Positions 22,845-34,774 of a DNA stretch of 64,000 nt are shown in pieces. The stretch is from assembly GCA_036924285.1 (NCBI GenBank), contig JAYKYS010000005.1, forward strand, positions 21,922,001 through 21,986,000, given 5' to 3'. A program made the position numbers and the translations under genes. The notes below the pieces were generated by a model, which ran no database searches, was not told the DNA's origin, and saw only the letters and a program-made list of their open reading frames with translations. Every line of letters begins with the position of its first letter. Within the stretch, counting starts at the first letter, position 1. The DNA is from Asterella californica (taxonomy: Eukaryota; Streptophyta; Marchantiopsida; Marchantiales; Aytoniaceae).

Positions 22845-25436
22845 CTGGAAAGAGAAGCAATTAGTCTAGAGAAAGAATTGAATCTGCCCAGGGAACAAGC
22901 CATAACAACATTTGCTTGATAAGACACAAGTAGAAACTACGGACCTGCCACTTAGTTTACATACACGTACAAAACCGCAACGAATCTGTGAGAATTCTGG
23001 TTATCCTGATTACAGCTGTGTAGATGAAACGTTAACGGTGAGTATTATAAACCTTCAATTCTTCAGATCTAGGAATAAATAATAGTCATATATAAGGATA
23101 CTGAACCAGAATACTACAGAAGCTTCACAGCTAGTACCACATGGCGTACTTCTGGCTCGACTATCGACATTAAACTCCTTACAAGATCACGCTACATGCA
23201 TCAGAACGATAACAAACATGTAGATATCAGACAGTGTAAGATTGTGATCGTCATCGGACGGACCTAGACAGGAAACAACAGAAATGCAACCTACATCATC
23301 AAAAGCTGGTTTATCATCTGGAACACGCTACACTTGATTTCACCACGTAGCAGAGACTGTCAAATTATTAAGGGCACGATTGAAAAATCGAAGAGATTAC
23401 TGAAACTAACGAACGGTTGCGGATCTCGGGGCACCCACGTTTTCACATAAGTTTCAACAAGACACAACACTTAAGAGTACCCACGTATAAAAAACATGAG
23501 GTAGAGATGGCAAGCGGAGAAGATGACGGACGATAATCGAGGACGCTAGCTTCTGTAACTGCTCACAAGGATTCAATCGACACGAAACTTTTTTCAAGAA
23601 AGATTTCACTCGACACCAAAAAAAATGTTCATAATTGCGCGTCGTTTCTTCTAACGTCCCTTCACGTTTTCAACCGACGGGTGAAAATTTCTCCGCTTTT
23701 TTCGTTTTTGCAAAACCACCAAAACCGACGGTAAGCTATGCGCAAACGCGTAGCAAAAATCCTTAATATTTTACATATGGTGTGATATCTTGCAAAAATT
23801 TGATGTATAATGAATAATAGTTACGCAAACCTGCATTTTGTAGTGAAACACATACAAATATGATAGAAAATAATTTTTAAGGACTTAAAAACTAGAACTT
23901 AAAAAAAAAATATGTGATGCTGCTTGATCAACGTCATAGAAGATTTGTAATGCATTCGTTTACTTTAATAGGTGATTCTCTTCATGATGTAATATATCTC
24001 TATATTTTTAATATTTTCTAGAAAAATTATATGTTAAAATAACGACTGTAATTGATGAGTGAGATTAAATGTATAATATCATATATAAAATTTAACTATA
24101 GAAAGTTATCATTTTACATGAGATTTTATTTGTAATTAAAGTATGATCCATACTAATTATCAGTAACCGAAAATAATATAATCTATACTATATATTCTAC
24201 ACTACAATTGATCTGGAACGTAATATAGTATGGACCAGATTAATATACGTATGGTAACTAAAATTCCACGATAATTAATCTAGACCACACTAATTACGAT
24301 GAACGGTGTACCTGCAGTTTAAAACCCCCAGTCTCCATGTGAAAGCAGAGAAGTGAATATTCCTTTTTCTCCGGCTGTGTACTTCGCGCTGCAGATAAAA
24401 ATGCATGCACTCTGGGGAACTTTTGCCCGTTATATGTTAGGTTAGAGATAAATATGCTATTTTGCTCAAAGAAAGCACCAAAACTTCGTCTCCGCATTTC
24501 TCGATCGATACTCACCAGAACGTTTGAAAGCGAGTTACGGAGTGTAAAACTCCAGGAGAGCTTTGATTAAAGTCCTTACTTGACCGATTCTATTCTCGTA
24601 TGAAGATTTTATCTGTAAAAGCACTTTTTGTACACCGGTTAAGTTCCTTAGTTCTGAGACATCAACCCACGAAATGAGGTCTTCGTGGTTACCAGGGCTA
24701 CTTTATGGACACTCGAGGTTTAAAACTAATTGGGACTACATCGAAGTACATATCCTTCTTTCTTAGCATAAGGCCCATGGCAACGGAATTAGTCAGTCAT
24801 CACTCCAACTCAGGCCAAAGCTACCCACTGGAGCCGGAGACTCTGCTGATGAAGGAAAAGGTGACATGAGAACCTGTTGTACTCAAACCTTCCATAAGAG
24901 GAAGCATGTGGATATGAAAGTTTGCCTTCTTACCATCAAGACCAACCCACTGATCCAGAAGGCGCGAACGATATGTGAGCTCCAAGTCAGATCTTTCCCT
25001 TCACAAATTCAGAGTGCACTTAACAGTAAACTTAAAAGACTATATCGTTACACTCAATATACTTTATTTGCTACTCGCGCTGACACCATATAGTCTGTTT
25101 TCTTGGGAGTTAAGCCATCATCATCTCGTAAACCTACAATTGGAAAACAGAAGGGCCAAAAATCTTTTGAGGCGTAGGACATCAACAGAGAGCCACAACA
25201 GGTACTCACTTTTGACACGGTCCTGACGGACAAACCTCTAGCCGATGACAGAGCGTCGATGCATATTCCGTTCCTCGTTTTTATAGATAGACTGTCCGCG
25301 GAGTTCAACAGATTAGCTACCTTATAAAGGGCATTTTGCCCCTTCTAACAATTCCTCTTTACACTCAGCAAAAACATACTAAGGGCCCTACAAAACGTGA
25401 GAATCATTGGGATACAAATAGTTTTGAGCCTGCTAG
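22845..25436. other. Intergenic stretch with a dispersed repeat
   Basis: 24,348-24,735 is related to 15,285-15,600. 23,760-24,290 is very AT-rich. No recognisable coding sequence, including no upstream exons of the TBC relic. The last part (about 25,000-25,436) would include the 3' end of the IF2 transcript. Confidence 0.45.
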
Positions 25437-28400
25437 CTAGCATTCAATGCGTACGGCGCCGCTCTGTGAAGACACAAACTTAGGCATTCTACGGACATCC
25501 TCGATACAGTGGATAACATCTCCCACTTGGAAGTCTACCCAGTCTTTCAAAACCAGCCCACATTCAGTGCCCTTAGCAACTGTTTCAACGTCATCCTTTT
25601 CTCGCCTTAATGAAACGCACGGTCCTTCAAACAAAATCTCACCACTGCGAATGACGCGGACTCTTGAGTCCCGAGTCAACTTACCATCTACTACCTTGCA
25701 ACCTGCAATTTTAGTAGCACCTCGGCATTCTCGTCCCTTTCCCTTTATCTCGAATACGTTCATTATTTCAGCTTGGCCAGCTACTTTCGTCTCCTTAGTT
25801 CCAGGAGCCATGCCCACTATCATGTTGCCAATGTCCTCTAGAAGGTGATATATAATTCGGTGTTGACAAACTTTTATCTTAGCACGCTTAGCGGCAGCAT
25901 CCACGGCACCTGCCATAAGCCTTACATTAAAGCCCACTACACATGCTCCACATGCTTCTGCTAGAGCAACATCAGACTGGGACACTGGTCCAACTCCGGC
26001 GTGGACTATGTTAACCGCCACCTGGCATATGTACGACAAGTTCAAAGCAGTTAGGTCATAAGCAGGGACAACCACCCTGCCATGTTACTCCTTACGATAC
26101 AACACACACAAAACACTCCAGTCCAAAACTTTGACGACCTAGATTTAACTACGTCAGGAGGATAGTCGGTCCTGAACTTTATCTTCGAGAGAACAACATA
26201 CAGCATTTGTCAACACTTCACCTCGCCTCCTCTTCAGTTCATACCTATTTACAGAGGTTCTCCTGACAGAGACATTCTGCTACTATGGTCCACAAAGTGG
26301 GTTCACAGAAACAGTACACAGTCTGCTCTAAACATTTACCTCACCTACATTGCTGCAAGAACTTCAGTGCCTACTTAAGTCTAAAAGATGGAGCATAAAA
26401 CAATTTCATCATACCTGCGGACTACTGAGACCTTCCAAAGCTTGACTGACGGCTTGAGCTGTGCCTTGTACATCAGCTTTGACTAGAACAACCATTTCTT
26501 TCTTCTCCATTTTCTGCTCCTCCGTCTCCGGGGAGTCAGGTTCAGAATCAAAATTTTGCCTGCTCATTCTCTCCAACCGTCCGGCTTCCAGCACAATAAA
26601 TCTTTCTTCGCTGAGCTCCCTTGCTTGCTCTTCATTAGATACTACAACCACTTCGTCACCTGCTTCCGGCACTCCCTTTAGTCCATCAATTTCTACCGGG
26701 ATAGAAGGACCAGCAGATGGAATCTGGCGGCCCAACATATTCCTCAGAGCCCTTATTCTTCCCCACTGTGCCCCTACTACAATATACTGGCCCGGCTTTA
26801 ATGTTCCTTCCCTAACAATGGCTGTTGCAAGGGGACCTTGCCCACGATCAATGCGAGCTTCAACAACAACGGCATGTACATCATCCTCCGCACTGGCCTG
26901 CAGGTCCATCATCTCGGCTTGTAGCAGCAATGCTTCCTCAAGCTGGTCCAGACCCATTTTCCCGGTGGCAGATATTTCCACGACCTGTACATCTCCCCCA
27001 ATATCTTCCAGCTCAAGCCCCTCCACGGCAAGTTGCTGCCTTACTCTCTCTGGGTTTGCTTCCGGTTTGTCACATTTGTTTATGGCAACAACAATCGGAA
27101 CTTTAGCATCCGCAGCGTGTTTCATAGCTTCCCGCGTCTGCGGCATGACACCGTCATCTGCTGCAACAACTAGCACTACAATATCTGTAACTGCAGCCCC
27201 TCTTGCCCTCATCTGACTAAAAGCCGCATGACCAGGAGTGTCCAAGAACGTTAAAGAAGCCCCAGACTTCATGCTGACCTCGAAAGCCCCGAGATGTTGT
27301 GTAATCCCGCCAGCTTCCTTCGCAGCTAAAGAGGTTTCCCGGAGAGCGTCAAGTAACGAGGTTTTTCCATGATCAACATGTCCCATAACGGTGACAACAG
27401 GAGGACGCACTTTCATCACTCCTTTGTGCTCCTTGGGGGGCCGAACTGGTTGAGTCGGAATCAAAACTGGAGTAGCCTTCAACTCTTTTCCATGCCTCTT
27501 TGGTTTCAAACCCTGATGGATTAACACAGAGATAGGCTGATATTAAAACCAGATAGCATTCTTTCCAATTCTCACCGTGTGAAATCAATTCCACTGACCG
27601 GTTCTAGTAGGTTCACAGACGGGTGATTACAAACTTAAATGCAAAAGGGAAACCCATTCACAGACCCGCTTAGTAATACGTCCTTCATAAAAACTGTTCA
27701 CAGCTTAGAATCGGTGTCTCGCATAGATCAATCTGATAATTTGATATCAAAGAGCCTCTGGACGCTCGCTCGATAATCTTGAAACTGTGCACAAGAAGGA
27801 TATAAACTCACCTGGCCTCCAGATTTCTTCGCTCCAAACGCTTTGGGCAAAGTTTGGATTGATCCACCTGCCTCCTTCCGAACAGCGCTCTTCGTGATCC
27901 ATCGTTTCAGCAGCGGTGACAAGCTCTCTACTCCTTCTCCCGCAACCTCTGCACGTACAAGTCCCACACGTCTACAATAAGAAAGTCTTGAGAACTCTTC
28001 ATAATGCCACCATCCTGTTAACCGTCCACTATCTTGACGCAGGAAACACACCTGTAGTTAACATATACCATACACTTCTCAAAACTTCGCACGCTTGCTA
28101 CGCTACCATTGAGCGAACGAAAATTGCTGGGCACTGGGCTGACTTAGATCATACTGGAAAACACGACCTCCCCAACCCTAAGATCCTTATATATTTTCCT
28201 TGGGGAGGAAAATCGTCAAAAAATGGAAGAAGAGCCAGCAATATATTTCGCAACTAAAATTACGTACAACTCTAGGAAAGTGAATTCAGTCGACCCGGAC
28301 ACGATACATGATCCGCAGTAGGAGCAACGTGGACACTCAAGCCAGAAGTTCAGAAAGCTCAAAATGGTAAGGGAGAACCGTCAAATCCCAGGGACAAATG

Positions 28401-28580
28401 GAAGCATGAAGTTTCTCAAGAAGAAAAGGAAAAAAGATCAATCACGAGCCAAAGGCTGCAACCAGATCGCCACTCACCGCAAGCGCTTTTAGTCCACAAA
28501 ATGAGCGGAGAGGAAGACGATGACTGTTGAGAGCTCGCCGCACCACGCCTCAGAACGGCTGCAGCTATAATCCTTGCCAT
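25437..28580 (-). CDS. Translation initiation factor IF-2, mitochondrial type
   Basis: This GTPase brings initiator tRNA to the small ribosomal subunit in an organelle. Four exons on the minus strand: 28580-28478, 28014-27812, 27512-26415, 26021-25437. All introns are GT..AG, phases agree, and the total is 662 residues. Exon 1 gives an Arg- and Ser-rich, acid-poor N-terminus (MARIIAAAVLRRGAASS) like a mitochondrial presequence. GTPase motifs: G1 GHVDHGKT 146-153, G3 DTPGH 193-197, G4 NKCD 247-250. Domain II and the IF2 C-terminal domains follow; the last exon opens VAVNIVHAGVG and ends RIEC. The sequence around GITQHLGAF and LSSPQVAVNIVHAGVG resembles the Arabidopsis mitochondrial-type factor rather than the longer chloroplast one. 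The exon 1/2 junction is the least certain; an alternative acceptor lies at about 28,052. Single-copy and intact here. Confidence 0.9.
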
Positions 28581-29570
28581 TTAACATCACTGAGTGCCCG
28601 TGACGTGCTCAATCGCTCACATCAAACAATAGTCACTTCAGTTTTGTCGCAGGGCTGTGCTCACTTCGACAGTTCAACCATCGCTTCCTCCTCGCCCAAT
28701 TCGCCAAGGCTCGCTCACGAGAGAAAACTGGATCCGACCACTCCAGCACTCTTGAGCGATCCGCCGTCGACGGTGTCGTACAGTCGCGAATCCTTTCTTA
28801 GGGGTCTTGCGGATGTGGCCTTTACGTCTCTCTTACTGTTACGTCCTTCTCTGCTTGCCATCTCGTAGTAACCTTTACAGCGCCATCTTACTCCCTATAC
28901 AACTAACCAACTTACTGTGCCTACTGGGCCGTGGTTTCAAATTGCGAAGTCGTGATATTTAGCTTTTTGTGCTTTCCGACCAAGCAATAATAGCAATCAG
29001 CAACTTCCACTTCTACCGTACTTTATTTATTTGCCAAACGGGAGACAAGAGCACGAGAGAGCTACCTACTTTAGTAAGATTATTTTCCATCTTTTGACGG
29101 ACGACGAAAATATGCAAGGGTTTTATTTATTATTTAATTTTCAAAAATAAATAACAAATCTATTTTTTCTTTTAATTAATATTTATATTTTTCAAATAAC
29201 AAAAAGTAAGCAAAAATCACCAGAGTTCATGCATATTATGCCCTGAATGCCTAGTTATAAATCTTTGAAAGAAATATGCTTTTGTAAAAGCAAAGAACGA
29301 AAACGAGTTGTTCCTCGTACTCAAAAACCCTAATGTACTAGGAGGTCCAACTCCATGTTGTTCATGTGTATTTAACCTTCAATTTGAAAGATAAAATCCA
29401 ACATATATCATAAAATTATTTTTAACATAAATCAAATATATAAATCTATTTATTTTATGTTTTTTTATTATCTCTCACTATGTTCACTTCATCTCTATTA
29501 ATGCAGCAACTGGTTTCTTCCCACTGAGGAACGGTATCCTCCACTATTCTTATGAGAGGTGACAATACTT
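28581..29570. other. Upstream region of the IF2 gene
   Basis: No coding features seen. It should contain the IF2 promoter and 5' UTR on the minus strand, but no clear TATA box or motif could be assigned. 29,100-29,470 is very AT-rich. An open frame antisense to exon 1 (plus strand, 28,527-28,868) has no recognisable content. Confidence 0.4.
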
Positions 29571-29571
29571 C

Positions 29572-31720
29572 TAACAAGATGAGGATTACAAGACTTGAAG
29601 TAAAATTGACATTGGGAGGGCTGGTTCTATTCTCGTTGATCAAGAAAATCTATTTTCTGAACATCCAGACATAAATGATCATTGTCGGCATTGTGGTTGA
29701 TAGTTTAATGCACGCTTGAAACTATTGGAAAGCTCTCGTTGAGACACTTCCAACAAGTGTATGCTTGCACGATTGCATACACTTGTTGGGATGTTGAATT
29801 GAGATCACGAGATCTATTTCTATTTCACGGATCTGTTTGAAGTAATTTTTTTCTCTTGCATATGATGGAGAAGATTAAACAACTCTTTCATAAGGTACTT
29901 GGTTAAATATTGATAGGAGTGAACGTATTTGTAGACTTTATGATTTATATCAGATTGAGAATGAAAATAATATAGTCATCGTGTGCTCATTGTACTTGGA
30001 TATCAGATGTAGACATATGATAATCGCTAGTGATTTTTATACGCTCTTACAGATGCGGACGCTTTCACTAGTATTATATATGAGAGACGTAATAACTCAT
30101 CGTATTAATACTCTTTGTATTAGTACTAATTCTTATGTTAGTCATTTTTAGATTTGTGATGTTGTATTGTGTTTTTATCTTTTGACTATTTGGATCTTTC
30201 GGGCATGATTATTATCATTTATGCATGTTTGTAACTTCAACAGATATCCGTTGAAGTTACAAACCTGCATCGTGAGATTATTTCACACAAGAATGAGCTT
30301 AGCACCATTATCGCAAATGTTCATGCATTGAAGAAAATGCAAACTGTTGTAGCCACCACCACCAAAGAAATCTCCTTTACACCCTCAGTGTCTATTATTT
30401 ATGCTGAGGAGAAATTTGTTGTGGTCACGATGGTTTCAAGGAGGTTGTGGAGAAGTGGAAGATGAAGATGAAATCTTACGCAAAAGCTACCAAGGCATCT
30501 CAAGTCTATTATTTCCAAAAGCAAGAGAATGAGAAGCAAAACCAACTCTCCAAGGTGAAGAACGTGAGAATTTCTGGTTTATCGCAGACAAAGAAGGAAG
30601 ATACCAAGGAAACTGCTACCAATTTTTTTGCTGATATGCTTCATGTGCAAGAGATATGGAGGACATATATATGTGCATATGCATGAGACATGGAAGACAT
30701 GGCTTTGGAGGTATTGTCGTTGGAAAGCATTTCTCGAGTAATTTCTAATGAGACTAATCTTGTCAAGTTTGGAGTAGAATTGAGGTCGAGAAGGTTGTTT
30801 CTATCCCCGTTGGTCAAAAGAACTCAATTTCTGAATAGGAAGAGGAAAACGGTCGTGGATGAGATCTTGGTTGAGAGTTTGGTGTATGCTTGGTATCATT
30901 GGAAAGCTCTCATTGAGACGCTCTAACAAAATGAGGATTGCAGGATTTGAAGAAGACATTGGGAGGGCTGTTTCTATTCTCGCTGATTAAGAAAACTCGT
31001 TTTCTGAACAGCAAGACAAAAACAGTCATTGCCGGCGCTGTGGTTGATAGTTTCATGCACGCTTGAAACTATTGGAAAGCTCTCGTTGAGACGCTTCGAA
31101 CAAGTCTATGTTTGCACGATTTGGAGAAGAATTGAGATCAAGAGATCTATTTCTATTCCGCGGATCTGTTTGAAGTAGTTTTTTCTCTTGCAGATGATGG
31201 AGGAGATTAAACAACTCTTTTCATAATACTTGATGAGGTTCAAGAAATATCTGTTGAAGTTGCAAACCTGCATCGTGAGATTATTTCACACAAGAATGAG
31301 CTTAGCATCATTATCATAGATGTTCATGCATTGAAAAAAATGCAAACTGTTGTAGCCACCACCATCAAAGAAATCTCCTTTACACTCTCAGTGTCTACTT
31401 TTTCTACTAAGGATAAATCTGTTGTGATAAACGATGGTTTCAAGGAGGTTGTGGAGAAGTTGGAGATGAAGACGAAATCTTATGTAGAAGCTACCAAGGC
31501 GTCTCCAGTCTATTATTCCCAAGAACAAGAGAAAGAGAAGCAAAACCAATTCTCTAAGGTGAAGAACGTGAGAATTTTTGATTTACCGCAGACAGAGAAA
31601 GAAGATACCAAAGAAACTGCTATCATTTTTTTTTCATTTTTGATACGCTTCATGTGCAAGAAATATGGAAGACATATATATAGGCAAGAGACATGAAAGA
31701 CGTGACTTTAGAGGTATTGT
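29572..31720 (+). mobile_element. Degraded LINE, duplicated ORF1-like region
   Basis: Two related units lie in tandem. An ORF1-like block at 30,244-30,690 is repeated at 31,245-31,720; both encode NLHREIISHKNEL, KKMQTVVATT and KNVRI..LPQTE/KKEDTKETA. The KNVRI-EDTKE stretch is typical of plant LINE ORF1 RNA-binding proteins. A second block (GGGAGGGCT..GAAACTATTGGAAAGCTCTC) occurs at 29,572-29,900 and 30,935-31,240, with a weaker copy at 30,690-30,930. Frames are broken by stops. A segment of about 340 bp between blocks in the first unit has no counterpart in the second. Confidence 0.65.
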
Positions 31721-31739
31721 GACTTACGTCAGATCTCAT

Positions 31740-32230
31740 TTACATTAGCTTGTTGAGGTGGTGCTTAGTGACGTTGGGGAGACAGTATCATTAACTTCGA
31801 GTTGGTGAAGAGATTAGATATTCATGTTATATTGTAATATGCTATTTTGCACCTTTGAACATGCTCATTTACCTCACCAAATCATGTAGTATGAATCAAC
31901 CATTCCGTCATCTTTCTGTTGATGTTCGGAAATATCAAGAGAAAGGAAAAGTCTTTATAGTTGTAGATTTCAATGTCAAAATTTATACTTGTCAATTCAC
32001 ACAATTTTATGCTCCTCATCACTCATCTATTCTAGAAGAAGATGATGACCCTCTTTGGTCTCGTATCTCTTTAGATACTTCCACAAATGAGATGAAAGAG
32101 CATCTAACCTTTGGAGCAACTTGGAGTTTGAAAGTTTTGAACGGTACATCTTGCAGTTTGAAAAAAGCGTTGTCAATTGTGTTCAACCAGCATCGAGAAA
32201 CGCCGTTAAGACAAGTTGATCAATGATAGG
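31740..32230 (+). pseudogene. LINE endonuclease-like fragment
   Basis: The frame at 31,855-32,226 encodes KGKVFIVVDFNVK and EEDDDPLWSRISLDTSTNEM. This recalls the GDFN motif of APE-type LINE endonucleases followed by the typical serine-rich region. It lies downstream of the ORF1-like block, the correct LINE order. The reading is short and lacks the catalytic histidine region, so it is a truncated relic. Confidence 0.5.
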
Positions 32231-33499
32231 AGAATCACTGGATTCAGAAAAGTTGATGAAATATTTTGAAATTGTTTATCCAACAAAAATTTATTCAGAA
32301 ACATGTATGAATTAAATGTTCTACAACTTGTTGAAATGCAAATGAAAACTGTAATAACTTTTAGAAGTTTTAATGTGAAGGTTTCTTTCAAATTCTAAGT
32401 GGAATAAAGCAAAACAACCTTCCTGATTGTTGTGTTATGTAACTCCTTGACGTTTCTTGTTGTTGGAAGTAGTTCATCGCCTAAGCTACTAGTTTGTGTA
32501 AGTTCAATCAGTTTGATTGCAAGAGCACTCGTTATATTATACAAATGTAATCATAACTTTCTATATCACACTCTTCATCTGTCAAGCTTATGTTAAATAG
32601 CACACTTTGGAAATTATTTCTATCACTATTTGTTGTTAAGTGAACCTGTAGACAATCACTCTTTTCGATTCCACCTTCTTTTACATGCTTTTCAACCCTA
32701 AAAAGAAATCCAATTTTCTCCTCATTTTATCTCAAAATATCTCCTTCTCCTCATTATACTCCACAAAATATGTACTTCTGAAATGATTCTTCTTGATTCT
32801 TCTAGGTGATTATGACCTCTTTCTTCGTTCTAAGATTCTAACTATTTAAATTCTAGGGGTAACTTCATCACTCCCGAATTGGACGAGAAGGTTTTCATTC
32901 TGACTTCCTTTAGAGGTGAAAATTTTGTCATTAACTCTGACATAGTAATATCGTCATATGAACTCAAAATGAACTGATTTTGATTTCATTTGAATTTGCT
33001 GTGTATATGATCATTGTCAGACGATTAGTCGTCTAAAAATGATCATACAGATACAAAAGCATGACATACAGATCAACAAAGACTCTATGAACTACAACAA
33101 TTATTTTTCAGCAATTATGTGTTTGTAGTAGTTGTGTAGTAGTAGAAAGTAAGGTAGAAAGTTTGTACTCTGAAATATATTCTTCTTAACTTGTCTTAGT
33201 TAAGTTCGGATCTCTTCTTCATTTTGGAGATCTGAAGATTCGAAATTCACAAGATCTCTTTGTAACTCTCGAAGTAAGAAAGAAGATTCTAATTCTGGAC
33301 GTCTTTAAGAGATAATCTTTCACTCATCTAACAGTCAAAACATGGTTGTAAGTGTTTTAAATGAACTGATCTGTGTGTCATTGAAAAAAACTCGTCGAGA
33401 TTTACACCTAGATTTGTTTTTGGATCATTCTCACTAAAAGCTTCTTGAGTTTCTTTCTTTCTATTTCTTTGACAGCAAAAGCCGAAGGTCCGGCTTCAC
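32231..33499. other. Intergenic stretch with a hairpin
   Basis: No gene seen. A compact inverted repeat is at 33,002-33,049 (TATGATCATT..AGACGA / TCGTCT..AATGATCATA with a 4-base loop TTAG). Confidence 0.5.
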
Positions 33500-34774
33500 G
33501 GACGAGACGAACCACTGATACCCCGATGCATTGTCATTTAGAACAGCCAAAAAGAGATTCAAAAAGTCCAACCAGATATTGCTGGAGGAAAATCAAAAAA
33601 TCCGAGGAGGAGTAATACCTCCCAAAAATTTGACCAAAGGCTCGCTTTGATAGGTGCGAGTCACCTAATCCGAGAAAGTAACCATGAGTACATTGGTTGA
33701 GATTTTTAAACGTGTAGCCTAACCAGTCCAACTCAAGGTAAAAATTCTCGAATCATCCACCATGTAGCACATTTCAATCAGGCTCCGGTTCAAAGTCGAA
33801 TCCATCGTCTCGACAATGTCTTTCCCTGCTTTCTTGAAATCCAACGTGTCGAAATAACCACCTATATAATCTTGTAGCATCTTCAGGTTGAAGTAAATCG
33901 ATTAGCTCTAGTGTTGTCAGTAACCTTTTCTCCCCTAGTTGAGATGATACGCCATAACGCAATTAGCTTATCGATTAAAGCACGTATCTCGACAAATATT
34001 GAGACCTGGTACTCAAGTTCTACGTGCATCACAGGATTCTTGCTGAGCCAAATCATGCGACCTAGTTCAATCGTTAGTGCAGTAAGCACAATGAGCGAGA
34101 CTAGAGAGATACATGCGGATTGAAAAAAAAACTCAGTCCGTAAGTGCTACCATGTCAACGAACTCGAGCAGTGTAAGAGAAGTCAACCTGCGACATGTTA
34201 AGTCGACTGTCCAGGAACATTCGAAAAATACATGGTTAATAGTTTCAATTCCATTAACACCTCGATTACACGTGTTGTCGTCATGATTAATACGCTTAGT
34301 CCGTAGATTAGTGTAGAAGCCATGATGCATTAGTTTTCATTAGAAAATATGATCATTCAGAAGAATTGGTGAAGCCCAGATCTTCTTTCAATGTTTTTGT
34401 TAGTCACTCTCATCGTCACACTTTCTCATTTTTGACTCAGTTTCGTTGTTGCTTATGTGAGATGTCTATCTTCTGATAAAATTCTCGAGGTGTAAGTAGG
34501 AAGTCATTCCATTTGGAACCATCTACCCAACTCCAACCATGTGTGTCATCAAGAATCTAATGTACAGATGAAAGTTCACTGAAGAGTTCGAACATAAAGA
34601 TTATCACGGGATTAGATCGTTTTCTAACAAGACGATTAATCTCTCCATCAACAAAAAGTGTTGTAAGTCTCTTCTGTCTGCATTGAATTACGTCGTTGTC
34701 GTGATGTGAATCATTTCACATAGTAAATAATTCATCTCTCTGTCAGGAGTTAGTCTTATTGCGATGATCACTGT
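33500..34774 (-). mobile_element. LINE 3' portion with zinc-binding RT tail
   Basis: On the minus strand, 34,330-34,133 encodes TCNRGVNGIETINHVFFECSW, the zinc-binding (zf-RVT) module that ends plant LINE ORF2 proteins. Upstream is GWSWVDGSKWNDFLLTPREFY (about 34,550) and downstream ELGRMIWLSKNPVMH (34,080-33,883), both LINE-like. It is separated from the RT part at 37,043-40,221 by the inserted repeat at 34,775-37,042. Several stops and shifts make it non-functional. Confidence 0.68.

Noticed and set aside
26461..27216. Long plus-strand frame antisense to the IF2 main exon
   Set aside because: It is the mirror of a conserved GTPase exon. Its content (Ser/Thr-rich) matches the complement of IF2 codons and no family.
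28527..28868. Plus-strand 113-codon frame over IF2 exon 1
   Set aside because: It overlaps the predicted presequence exon on the other strand and has no family resemblance.
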